From IMG/VR virus record IMGVR_UViG_3300009164_000237, positions 1 to 30,284 of that record: 30,284 nucleotides of DNA; one strand, 5' to 3'. The notes beneath the pieces are model-generated. The model saw only the letters and a list, made by a program, of their open reading frames with translations. It had not been told where the DNA came from and did not search any database. Positions 7,984 through 15,755 of this stretch are shown piece after piece. The number at the start of each line of letters is the position of its first letter. The stretch's first letter is position 1. Both the position numbers and the translations under genes were made by a program. Source of the DNA: a virus.

Positions 7984-9174
7984 ATGCTTACCATTGATGA
8001 CTTATTAAACAAAATTGAATTACACGGTATTGATCAACTAAGTTCATCTATCCCAAATAAGGATAGACGTATTTTAAAGAACTTGGCAAAGATGGTTAAG
8101 ATGCCTGCGTTTATTACTGAATCACAAGGACGCTTGCTGATTAAAATTTTACAAGAAAATTTAGAATCTTTACATTTTATAGGTTCTGAAATAATTCCAA
8201 GTTTACGTACACCTACTTGGACCAAGAACTTTAGATCTGTTGATTCATCTAGAAAGATATCTATTGTAAAAGATAATGAAGGAAATTCTTTTATTAATAT
8301 AGAATGTTCTTTTAACAAGGATATTAAACGTGCATTACAATCGGTAAACAAAACTATAGATGGATTTCCTTTTAAAACACAAGGAAGGCATTGTCAGTTA
8401 TTATTAACTGAAAAGAATTTATTTAACACCATTAATGAATTGAAAAAGTTTAATTTTGAAAATTCATCGCAAGTTGAGTCTTTGTATAAAGATATACTTG
8501 CCATTGATAAAACCTCTGTAATTAATTCTTTCAATATTGAATATACCACAAACAAAAATATACAGGCACTGATGATTTTTGATTTGGATATTAAAGAGCG
8601 GTCTGAACTATTAATTGCTGACCGTAGTATCAAATATCAATTCAAAACCAATTACAAAATAAACAATGACAACCCAACTTTAAAAGAACAGTTGGCATGT
8701 CGTTCACATCCTAAAGTTTTTGTCAATGCAAATAGTCATTCATTATCGGATTTAACAACAGCATTGAAAAGTCTTAATCGAAACGTTGTATTGGGTATTT
8801 TTGACGAATATGATGTCAAGGCATGTATTCAAAATTTAGAACTACTTCATGTCACGCTTACTGAACTAAACATGAAGCCAAACATTGGTGTATACTTTAG
8901 ATTCCCAAATGAAGGTGATGGTAAGAAATTCAATGAGCTTGTTTCAGAATATGGTTACAATAAACAGTTGGATAAAGATTGTCGAATTGCAATTATTGCA
9001 AATGGAAAATTGCCCAAGTTCTTTTTAAAAACCAAATGGTATCCTGATGCTACAGTTAGTTTTAGCAATCAGTTTAGAAATAATAAAACCAGTATCTATT
9101 GCAATAATTGTGATATGATAGTATACTACAACACCCTAGCGCCGTTAACAGGAGTAGTAGATGCGATTGTGTAA
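7984..9174 (+). CDS. Unknown 396-aa protein before uvsW
   Basis: No family was recognised. The protein is Lys/Asn/Ile-rich and AT-rich at the DNA level compared with uvsW. The first about 170 residues are helical; a beta-rich part follows (SVINSFNIEY, IQALMIFDLDI), then a Rossmann-like run (HPKVFVNANSHSLSD, NRNVVLGIFDEYD, KPNIGVYFRFPNEGDGKKF, CRIAIIANGKLPKFFL). The end has two cysteines (YCNNC). It overlaps uvsW by 14 nt and may therefore act with it in recombination or R-loop processing. The gene follows a perfect early promoter whose predicted start coincides with the ATG, and no ribosome binding site is seen, so a leaderless mRNA is possible. Confidence 0.75.
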   Translation: MLTIDDLLNKIELHGIDQLSSSIPNKDRRILKNLAKMVKMPAFITESQGRLLIKILQENLESLHFIGSEIIPSLRTPTWTKNFRSVDSSRKISIVKDNEGNSFINIECSFNKDIKRALQSVNKTIDGFPFKTQGRHCQLLLTEKNLFNTINELKKFNFENSSQVESLYKDILAIDKTSVINSFNIEYTTNKNIQALMIFDLDIKERSELLIADRSIKYQFKTNYKINNDNPTLKEQLACRSHPKVFVNANSHSLSDLTTALKSLNRNVVLGIFDEYDVKACIQNLELLHVTLTELNMKPNIGVYFRFPNEGDGKKFNELVSEYGYNKQLDKDCRIAIIANGKLPKFFLKTKWYPDATVSFSNQFRNNKTSIYCNNCDMIVYYNTLAPLTGVVDAIV

Positions 9175-10630
9175 ATTGATTATTAAAGATGAAGTCAATA
9201 TCAAACTAGAAGGTTTAGAGATAGAAGCACGACGTAAATTAGCAAACGCATTCAAATATGAGTTACCATATGCTAGGCATCATCCAGCATTTAAGCTAGG
9301 CCGTTGGGACGGTACTGTTAGTTTATTTGGCATTGGCGGTAATGGCTATTTGAGCCAGTTAGAACAGATCATGTCAATCCTCAGTGATATGAAAATTGAG
9401 ATTGGTGACATTGAAGATCTTAGAAAAGCAGTCAAGCTGAAATTTGATGCGGTAACTGAAACATACTGGGCAGATCAAGGTAAGGTATGGCCTAAAGGAC
9501 ATATTGCTGAAGGGCAACCAATTATGTTGCGTGACTACCAAGTTGATGCTGTTAATACATTTTTAGAGAACCCGCAAAGTTTGCAAGAGATTGCAACGGG
9601 CGCCGGCAAAACAATTACAACTGCAACGCTGAGTCAGTTGTGCGAACCATATGGTAGAACAATTACTATTGTTCCTAACAAGTCGCTTGTTGAACAGACA
9701 GAGGAAGATTTTGTTAATGTTGGATTAGATGTGGGTGTGTACTACGGTGACCGTAAAGACCTATACAAAACACACACTATTTGCACTTGGCAGTCATTAA
9801 ATATTTTAGGTAAGAAAAGTAAGAATCAAGAGCACGACATATTGACACTTGCTGAATTTTTAGATGGTGTGGCAGCTGTGATTGTGGACGAAGTACACAT
9901 GGCCAAAGCTGATGTGTTGAAGAACTTGCTAACACAGAACTTGTCCAATGCTCCCATACGCTGGGGATTAACAGGCACTGTGCCAAAAGAAAAGTTTGAA
10001 TATGAACAAATATTTGCCAGCATAGGCCCAGTAGTTGGCGGTATTGCCGCACATGAACTGCAAGACAGGGGAGTGTTATCACAGTGCCATGTAAACATTG
10101 TGCAAATGATCGATATCCCAGAATTTAAAATGTATCAAGAAGAATTAAAATATCTTGTTACAGATGAAGATCGTATGCGTTATATTGGCGCATTGGTAAA
10201 GCAAATTTCCCAGACTGGTAATACGCTAGTCCTAGTCAATAGAATTGACTCGGGGAAATTTTTAATTAATGAAATTGAGGACAGCGTGTTTATTTCAGGT
10301 GAAGTAAAAACGACTACCCGGAAAGAAGAGTATGATGAAGTTAAGACAAGTACTAACAAGGTTATTGTGGCGACTTACGGTGTGGCCGCTGTTGGTATTA
10401 ATATCCCTAGGATTTTTAATCTGGTTCTTTTGGAATCCGGAAAGAGCTTTACAAGGGTTATACAATCAATTGGGCGAGGCATTAGAAAAGCAGAAGACAA
10501 AGACTTTGTCCAGATCTGGGACATCACCAGCACATGCAAGTTTGCCAAACGTCACCTTACGCAAAGGAAGAAATTTTACAAGGATGCCAAATACCCATTT
10601 ACACTAGACAAAGTAGATTGGTCAAAATAA
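9161..10630 (+). CDS. uvsW: UvsW-like SF2 helicase
   Basis: A 489-aa superfamily-2 DNA/RNA helicase of the T4 UvsW type, which unwinds R-loops and branched DNA and switches replication from origin-driven to recombination-driven. The N-terminal substrate-recognition domain contains ARHHPAFKLGRWDGTVSLF; the Q-type motif is LRDYQVDAV, motif I ATGAGKT (about 145-151), motif II VDEVHMAKAD (about 243-252), motif III WGLTGT, and motif VI GRGIRKAED (about 438-446). The ATG at 9161 lies inside the preceding gene's 3' end and has GGAG upstream. Length and order match T4 UvsW (about 500 aa). Confidence 0.93.
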   Translation: MRLCKLIIKDEVNIKLEGLEIEARRKLANAFKYELPYARHHPAFKLGRWDGTVSLFGIGGNGYLSQLEQIMSILSDMKIEIGDIEDLRKAVKLKFDAVTETYWADQGKVWPKGHIAEGQPIMLRDYQVDAVNTFLENPQSLQEIATGAGKTITTATLSQLCEPYGRTITIVPNKSLVEQTEEDFVNVGLDVGVYYGDRKDLYKTHTICTWQSLNILGKKSKNQEHDILTLAEFLDGVAAVIVDEVHMAKADVLKNLLTQNLSNAPIRWGLTGTVPKEKFEYEQIFASIGPVVGGIAAHELQDRGVLSQCHVNIVQMIDIPEFKMYQEELKYLVTDEDRMRYIGALVKQISQTGNTLVLVNRIDSGKFLINEIEDSVFISGEVKTTTRKEEYDEVKTSTNKVIVATYGVAAVGINIPRIFNLVLLESGKSFTRVIQSIGRGIRKAEDKDFVQIWDITSTCKFAKRHLTQRKKFYKDAKYPFTLDKVDWSK

Positions 10631-10634
10631 TAAT

Positions 10635-11141
10635 ATGCAAATTTTAACATTAGACAACAAGTTATTTTCATTGAATAACTTACCAGACGAGGTAGACGAA
10701 AATACTAGATTCGCTGTATTAGATAATAGTGATCCAAAAGAACCAGATTTCTTTTTTATGCCCTTAATCTTTTTAGAATCATTTAATAGTCCAGCAATGG
10801 TTCTCAAAATTGGTAATCAAGAAATTGCCATGCCAATTGATTGGAGCATTGCTGTTGGAGATCCATCAAGCGGATGCGATGTAGAAATACTTCCATTGAC
10901 CAGTTTAAATGACAGAGGGTTTGAAGCATTGATCTTTAATCCATTAAGTAGTTTTAGAGTTGAGTTTAGGAAAATTGAGATTGTGAATTTTTACAATGAC
11001 GTCAAATGGTACTTCCCTAAAATGAAGAACAACCAACTACTTGCCACACCCTTGTCTCACGAACCAAAGCCCGAGTGTGCATATTTTGTTAAAGAGATAA
11101 GTAGACAAAGTGAATTAATCGACGTAAGTAAAATTTTATAA
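10635..11141 (+). CDS. Unknown 168-aa protein after uvsW
   Basis: A protein of alternating beta strands with several Asp/Glu-rich turns (LPDEVDENTRFAVLDNSDPKEPDFFF). No motif was recognised. It begins 4 nt after the uvsW stop and is followed 15 nt later by a zinc-binding small protein, so it belongs to the same rightward transcript. Its ribosome binding site is weak. The function is unknown. Confidence 0.75.
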   Translation: MQILTLDNKLFSLNNLPDEVDENTRFAVLDNSDPKEPDFFFMPLIFLESFNSPAMVLKIGNQEIAMPIDWSIAVGDPSSGCDVEILPLTSLNDRGFEALIFNPLSSFRVEFRKIEIVNFYNDVKWYFPKMKNNQLLATPLSHEPKPECAYFVKEISRQSELIDVSKIL

Positions 11142-11156
11142 GGTAGAGAGGTAGAG

Positions 11157-11363
11157 ATGGCAGATATTATTGATGACTCACAAGAATTGCAAGAGGCACA
11201 AATTGCCGCAGCATTGGCTAAAAGAATGAAGGTTCCAGAAAAAACAGGACTATGTTTAGCTTGTGAAACTCCAGTAACTGTGGGAGTTTTTTGTGATGCA
11301 GATTGCAGAGAGTTCTATGAACGTGCTGAGAGAATTAGAGCTATTAAAGGTAACTCGAAATAA
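11157..11363 (+). CDS. Small four-cysteine zinc-binding protein
   Basis: A 68-aa protein with an acidic helical N-terminus followed by Cys33-x2-Cys36, Cys46-x3-Cys50 and a basic helix (REFYERAERIRAIKG). The pattern resembles the zinc region of small DksA/TraR-like or treble-clef proteins, which can bind RNA polymerase or nucleic acid; the exact family is not certain. A strong ribosome binding site (GAGAGG) precedes the ATG. Confidence 0.75.
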   Translation: MADIIDDSQELQEAQIAAALAKRMKVPEKTGLCLACETPVTVGVFCDADCREFYERAERIRAIKGNSK

Positions 11364-11373
11364 AGGAAAAATA

Positions 11374-11613
11374 ATGGGAACACTTAAGGAAGGTGTAAAA
11401 TACATTTACGAACGAGACGGCGCAATAACATACGCTAGAGAGTTTGGTGCAAGCGAAAGACAACTAATTGGAATGGACTATCCAATTACAGAAACAGTGA
11501 ATTGGCATGACGTAGTAGCAGTTGCAAAATCCAATAAGGCTTTACAGACAGCACTGCACCATGCTATAATGTTGTATAAACTGAGTAAAGAAAATGTCCA
11601 AATTACCTCTTAA
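11374..11613 (+). CDS. Unknown 79-aa protein
   Basis: The ATG at 11374 is chosen because AAGGAAAA precedes it and because the upstream in-frame extension would overlap the previous gene. The protein has a beta-helix start (VKYIYERDGAITYAREFGA) and a helical end with VVAVAKSNKALQTALHHAIMLYKL. The 3' end overlaps the next gene by 20 nt. No family was recognised. Confidence 0.7.
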   Translation: MGTLKEGVKYIYERDGAITYAREFGASERQLIGMDYPITETVNWHDVVAVAKSNKALQTALHHAIMLYKLSKENVQITS

Positions 11614-12058
11614 AGATATTCTAGAAGCTGTTGACCAAGGCGGCAGAGACCTGTGGGATTTGTTTGATGACGAACAAAAGAAAGATGTAAAATTCTTTTT
11701 AATGAATCGTTATGTAAGTGCAGTGCGTACATCAAACCGTGAAGTACAAGAGCATTTTGTACTGGCAACAAACGAATACTTTAACAAACACTTTTTTGCA
11801 TTAACTAAACATCCTAAGTTGTTATGGCAACTACTCTGTGCTTGCGGTTATGAAAATCGTCGAGCTTACGATCACGAGTGGATTGGCAATAAAAAGAAAG
11901 ATGGCGAAGGCAAGAAATTAAAATTTTTAATGAAACTTCACCCTAGCATGAAAATTGACGAGCTTGAGGTAATGGCGGAACTATATACCCCTAAAGAACT
12001 TAAGGCACTTGCTCGTGAACAATGCTGGGATGAAAAAGAGATTGCAAAATACTTTTAA
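11594..12058 (+). CDS. 62: Probable clamp-loader small subunit (gp62-like)
   Basis: A 154-aa helical protein resembling the short gp62 forms of marine T4-like phages: KDILEAVDQGGRDLWDLF at the start, then a VKFFLMNRYVSAVRTS segment, a TKHPKLLWQLLCACG helix, HEWIG, and a C-terminal KELKALAREQ helix comparable to the end of T4 gp62. With gp44, gp62 loads the gp45 sliding clamp on DNA. Neither gp44 nor gp45 is in the window, and T4 gp62 is longer (187 aa), so the call rests on remembered family features. Its stop overlaps the next ATG (TAATG). Confidence 0.6.
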   Translation: MSKLPLKDILEAVDQGGRDLWDLFDDEQKKDVKFFLMNRYVSAVRTSNREVQEHFVLATNEYFNKHFFALTKHPKLLWQLLCACGYENRRAYDHEWIGNKKKDGEGKKLKFLMKLHPSMKIDELEVMAELYTPKELKALAREQCWDEKEIAKYF

Positions 12059-12756
12059 TGTTAGAATTGAAACCGGTAACTCAATCATTTAGCTGTCCTC
12101 ATTGTAACGGTAAGTTCATGAAGGAGAAAACGTTGTTTGTTCATATGTGTGAACAAAAGCGTAGATTTTTGGCTAAAAATGAAAAGCACGTTCAAATGGG
12201 TTATCAAACATTTGTTCGTTTTTATCAAATCACACAGCGGCAAGATAAGATTAAAACTTATGACGAATTCTCAAAGAGCCCTTACTATAACGCATTTGTA
12301 AAATTTGGATCATTTATTAGTAATGTTAATCCGTTATATCCAGACAAATACATTGACTATGTGGTTACTAGCGGAGTTAGGCTTGACCACTGGTGTAGAG
12401 ATGGATTGTATGAACAATACGTATTACATTTAATTAAAACAGAAAATGTTGAGACTGCATTAGATCGAAGTGTCAAACATATGATTGCTTGGGGAGAACA
12501 ACACAAGCAAGAATGGAATGAGTATTTTAATCACGTGAGTACTGGCAGAGCAATGTATGATATTAAAGATGGCAAGATCAGTCCTTGGATAATATTAAAT
12601 TCAGTAAGCGGTAAAAAACTATTAGCTAATTTTGATGATGTACAGTTAATGGCTATTGGTACAACTATTGATCCACAATTTTGGATGCAACGATTTAAAA
12701 AGTTAACAGCGGATGTAGCACTTGCAAAGCAGGTGGCAAAGGAATCAAACCTATGA
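12058..12756 (+). CDS. Zinc-finger protein of unknown role
   Basis: A 232-aa protein with an N-terminal C2HC-type zinc finger (Cys13-x2-Cys16 ... His29-x2-Cys32, in FSCPHCNGKFMKEKTLFVHM) followed by a helical body with conserved-looking parts (YPDKYIDYVVTSGVRLDHWC, KISPWIILNSVSGK, IDPQFWMQRFKK). It starts on the stop of the gp62-like gene and ends overlapping the next ATG (ATGA). The setting among replication genes suggests DNA or replisome binding, perhaps a helicase-loader-like role, but nothing in the sequence proves this. Confidence 0.75.
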   Translation: MLELKPVTQSFSCPHCNGKFMKEKTLFVHMCEQKRRFLAKNEKHVQMGYQTFVRFYQITQRQDKIKTYDEFSKSPYYNAFVKFGSFISNVNPLYPDKYIDYVVTSGVRLDHWCRDGLYEQYVLHLIKTENVETALDRSVKHMIAWGEQHKQEWNEYFNHVSTGRAMYDIKDGKISPWIILNSVSGKKLLANFDDVQLMAIGTTIDPQFWMQRFKKLTADVALAKQVAKESNL

Positions 12757-12929
12757 CAGCAACAGCACAACCAGTTCCATTAGAAATGGAAGTTATCATG
12801 GCAGAAGATGAACTTGCTGTGTATGTCAAGTTTACTGGATTTGATACGCACGAGTTTGCAGAAGAGTATGCCATTAAACTCATGGAAGATCTTCCATTGC
12901 TGTTATTTGAATCAGAGGTTAAACACTAA
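12753..12929 (+). CDS. Small 58-aa acidic protein
   Basis: A 58-codon gene linked by overlaps on both sides: its ATG shares ATGA with the upstream stop and its TAA shares TAATG with the next start. The protein is acidic with a beta core (MEVIMAEDELAVYVKFTGF) and a helical end. No family was recognised. The perfect overlaps and the filled gap between two real genes support translation. Confidence 0.75.
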   Translation: MTATAQPVPLEMEVIMAEDELAVYVKFTGFDTHEFAEEYAIKLMEDLPLLLFESEVKH

Positions 12930-13513
12930 TGCCAGATATTGATATTGACTTTGCAAATAGAGATAATATCTTATCTCGTATTGAACACGTTAGAGCCAGA
13001 GGTAGAAAAGAATCTACTGAAGGTCCAGTATCTCACACAACTGGAATTTATGTTCATAGGATTCCGCATGACCCAGTAACAAATATTGCAGGTATTGATT
13101 ACAAGACCGCAGAAGAGCGTGGCTATTTTAAAATTGATTTTTTAAATGTAGGCATTTACGAAAAAATAAAAAATGAAGCACATCTTACACAATTAATGGA
13201 GACTGAGCCGTTATGGGATTTACTGTTACAAGACGATTTTGTAAACTTGCTGTTCCATGTGAATGGGCATGGGAGTATTCTAAGACAAGTGGAACCAAAG
13301 TCTATAGAGCAGTTGGCCGCAGTACTTGCAATGATCAGACCCGCGAAACGTTATCTGATTGGGAAAGATTGGACTACGGTGATGACGGAAGTATGGATCA
13401 AACCCGAGAATGATGAGTACTACTTTAAGAAGAGTCACGCAGTTGCTTATGCTACAGCGGTGGTGGTGCAGATGAACCAAATCTGTGAAGATATTAGTTA
13501 CGAGTTTAGTTAA
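12929..13513 (+). CDS. Miniature DnaE-like (Pol III alpha palm) protein
   Basis: A 194-aa protein that reads like a condensed bacterial replicative polymerase palm. PDIDIDF at residues 2-8 matches the DnaE PDFDVDF motif (two catalytic Asp, here Asp3 and Asp5). A HTTGIYVHRIPHDPVTN stretch matches the HAAGVVI...PLT segment, and GYFKIDFLNVGIYE (Asp70) matches the KFDFLGL motif with the third catalytic Asp. ILRQVEPKSIEQLAAVLAMI and KKSHAVAYATA match later DnaE segments (LKP...ALFRPG and KSHAAAYA). The PHP, fingers, thumb and clamp-binding regions of the roughly 1100-aa enzyme are absent. T4-like phages replicate with gp43, so this may be a non-polymerase derivative. The start overlaps the upstream stop. 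Confidence 0.7.
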   Translation: MPDIDIDFANRDNILSRIEHVRARGRKESTEGPVSHTTGIYVHRIPHDPVTNIAGIDYKTAEERGYFKIDFLNVGIYEKIKNEAHLTQLMETEPLWDLLLQDDFVNLLFHVNGHGSILRQVEPKSIEQLAAVLAMIRPAKRYLIGKDWTTVMTEVWIKPENDEYYFKKSHAVAYATAVVVQMNQICEDISYEFS

Positions 13514-13881
13514 CGTTTACGGACTAGTTGAACGCTCTTACGTTTAATGCGTCTTACTGTTAGGTTTAGTAAGTTTACTATTGGTCCCAGTAGCACACGG
13601 ACATCTTTACTGTTGAATGTTTTTATACAGTAACGGAATGGTTCGATTTCGTGTCGTAGGAATATGTTAATAGGAACTTGCCTATTTGATTCCCACCACC
13701 AAGTCTCGCCAACCAATAAAAACTGAGCTTTTTCCTCAGGGGTCTTTATGGCATCTATGTCGTAGAAGCTGGTTACATACTGATCTTGATTAATAATAAT
13801 CCCGACATATTCAGCTTCTCCGTAGTTTAATACGCTAATAAACGGTAGGTGTTCTTCTGTAGCTTGTCTTAATTTGGCCAT
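13510..13881 (-). CDS. Conserved-looking T4-like phage protein
   Basis: A 124-aa protein with a beta-rich N-terminus (FISVLNYGEAEYVGIIIN), GETWWWESNRQVPINIF and FRYCIKTF segments, and a very basic tail (VRRIKRKSVQLVRKR). The WWWESNRQ and basic-tail pattern resembles uncharacterised proteins of marine T4-like phages as far as I recall. The ATG at 13881 is preferred over one at 13935, which would run through the opposing promoter and gene start. Its stop shares TTAA with the stop of the mini-DnaE gene. The start codon abuts a rightward late promoter. Confidence 0.75.
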   Translation of the reverse strand: MAKLRQATEEHLPFISVLNYGEAEYVGIIINQDQYVTSFYDIDAIKTPEEKAQFLLVGETWWWESNRQVPINIFLRHEIEPFRYCIKTFNSKDVRVLLGPIVNLLNLTVRRIKRKSVQLVRKR

Positions 13882-13888
13882 ATAAATA
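13881..13888 (+). promoter_or_regulatory. T4-type late promoter TATAAATA
   Basis: An exact match to the T4 late promoter octamer (recognised with gp55/gp33/gp45 in T4), 16 bp before the ATG of the virion-like gene at 13905. It overlaps the first base of the start codon of the opposing gene. Confidence 0.8.
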
Positions 13889-13904
13889 TATACTGAGGCG
13901 TCCA

Positions 13905-14750
13905 ATGCAAAAAATTTCAAGTTATTTATATTCAAACAGAGTCCAACTACTAGCCGATGTGGTTGCGTTGGATGCTGCTTACCCTGTGGAGTGGAAAATT
14001 GTGTACCAAAGACCTATAAAAATCTATAAAGGCGTTGATAACGTCATAACGTTAGACGTTAAGAACGCTGACCAGAAGCGAATTAATATCTTCGGCAAGA
14101 CCATTAGAGTAGTTGTAATGGATCAAACAGAAAAAGAAATTAATACGTATACTGCTACGGTCTTGGATGATGGCAGTACTGTTGATGCATTAACAGGCAT
14201 TGCTACAGTAACCATTTCAGAAAGTGACTTGACCAACTTACAACCACAGTTCTTAAAGTTCAGTGTGTACATGGTCAACAGTGATACCACAAAGACATTG
14301 TTATATGGTGATAGTAAGTATGGTAGTCATGGAACAATTGAATTATTAGGCGGTGTGATACCAAAGCCACGACCAGTTCAAACATATGACGATTTCCAAC
14401 AAGGTACAAACTATCAAGGACATATCCTTGCAGAGCGTATTATCACTCATTACAGCAGTGCGATTCCAGTAAAGTTTTACGAAGGTGAAGCAACAACTTC
14501 AGTAACAGTTGAAGTATCATTGACCAACTTTGTTGGTACAGTCAGTGTGGAAGCAACAAAGAGTCCAGTAATTGGAAACGAAGCGTTCTTAAACCCAGCT
14601 TATGTTGTTAGCCGAATTTATGATGAAGCACACATGAGCAGTGACACTGAAATTGCTACATTTGTAATTGATATAACTGACTACACATATATTAGGGTAA
14701 AGTATACTAATTCTGCCGGATCAGTTGACTCTTTCCAAGTAATCAGTTAA
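13905..14750 (+). CDS. Probable virion structural protein
   Basis: A 281-aa beta-rich protein without signal peptide or catalytic motif: strands such as ITLDVKNADQKRINIFGKTI and a second half with Ig-like strands (TTSVTVEVSLTNFVGTVSVEA, then FVIDITDYTYIRVKYTN). The composition (Thr/Val/Ser-rich, no Cys) and a TATAAATA late promoter 16 bp upstream fit a late-expressed structural protein. It sits between replication genes, which is typical of scattered late genes in marine T4-like phages. The exact virion role (neck, tail or decoration) cannot be told. Confidence 0.75.
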   Translation: MQKISSYLYSNRVQLLADVVALDAAYPVEWKIVYQRPIKIYKGVDNVITLDVKNADQKRINIFGKTIRVVVMDQTEKEINTYTATVLDDGSTVDALTGIATVTISESDLTNLQPQFLKFSVYMVNSDTTKTLLYGDSKYGSHGTIELLGGVIPKPRPVQTYDDFQQGTNYQGHILAERIITHYSSAIPVKFYEGEATTSVTVEVSLTNFVGTVSVEATKSPVIGNEAFLNPAYVVSRIYDEAHMSSDTEIATFVIDITDYTYIRVKYTNSAGSVDSFQVIS

Positions 14751-14762
14751 ACTATAGGCTAC

Positions 14763-15755
14763 ATGAGCCTAATTGCAGATACCTTACTAGCCTACTTACC
14801 TCCAAAGCGTAAACAAACCCCCAGCGGGTGGATCAGCTTTAATGCTCCTTGTTGTGTGCATAACGGAACTAATGCAGACAAGAGACAGCGTGGCGGCTTT
14901 ATCATTAACGGTGGAGATGCTATCAGTTATCACTGCTTTAACTGCGGATTCAAATGCAGTTGGCAACCTGGCAGATTAGTTACTGCGAAATTGAAAAACT
15001 TCATGCGCTGGTTAAACATTCCAGATGATATGATTTCCAAAATGACCTTTGATGCACTTCGTTTAAAAGAAGATGCCGAAGGCGGCAGCAAAGAACAATT
15101 AGTTCCAACCTTTACACATAGAGCACTACCAGATGGCGCAGTTGCCATTAACTCCTTTACTGACAACATTCCAGACAAGTTAGTAAACGTAATGGGTTAT
15201 TTGCAAAACAGAAGTTTATATTTAGATGACTATGAATTTTATTGGACTCCTAAAACTGGATTCAACAACAGAGTTATTATCCCATTCTTTTATCGTCGAG
15301 AAATTGTAGGCTGGACAGCCCGTGCAATTAATGACAATGGCACAAAGTATCTAAGTGAGCAACAACCTGGATACGTGTTTAACCTAGATAGGCAATATTG
15401 GGACCGCAAGTATGTTATAGTAGTAGAAGGTCCTATAGACGCAATCAGTATTGATGGCGTTGCCTTAATGAGTAATGAGATTAAAGCGGGACAGCATTTA
15501 CTGATTAACCAGTTACAACGACAAGTGATCTTAGTTCCTGACAGAGATGATGCTGGAGAAAAGACAGTAGAACAAGCAATCGACTTTGGTTGGACAGTTA
15601 GTATGCCCAATTGGCCTGAAGGTATTAAAGACGTTAATGACGCAGTCAGAATGCTGGGCAAGCCCGCAACATTGTGGCTAATTATTAACTCAGCAATGAC
15701 AACAGAATTAAAAATCCGCTTACAAGCAAAGACATGGTTTAGGAAGGAAGAATGA
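14763..15755 (+). CDS. 61: DNA primase gp61
   Basis: A 330-aa primase of the T4 gp61/DnaG type, which makes RNA primers for lagging-strand synthesis on the gp41 helicase. The N-terminal zinc-binding domain contains Cys30, Cys31, His33 and Cys58-x2-Cys61-x3-Cys65. A TOPRIM domain follows: IVVEGPIDAIS (about residues 219-229) and ILVPDRDDAGE (about 255-265) hold the catalytic acids. Length matches T4 gp61 (342 aa). It overlaps gp41 by 4 nt (ATGA), giving coupled production of the primosome pair. Confidence 0.92.
   Translation: MSLIADTLLAYLPPKRKQTPSGWISFNAPCCVHNGTNADKRQRGGFIINGGDAISYHCFNCGFKCSWQPGRLVTAKLKNFMRWLNIPDDMISKMTFDALRLKEDAEGGSKEQLVPTFTHRALPDGAVAINSFTDNIPDKLVNVMGYLQNRSLYLDDYEFYWTPKTGFNNRVIIPFFYRREIVGWTARAINDNGTKYLSEQQPGYVFNLDRQYWDRKYVIVVEGPIDAISIDGVALMSNEIKAGQHLLINQLQRQVILVPDRDDAGEKTVEQAIDFGWTVSMPNWPEGIKDVNDAVRMLGKPATLWLIINSAMTTELKIRLQAKTWFRKEE

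Noticed and set aside
12929-13513. Frameshifted remnant of a full-length DnaE
   Set aside because: The frame is intact, begins and ends at overlapping or shared codons, and no further DnaE sequence is seen in other frames nearby.
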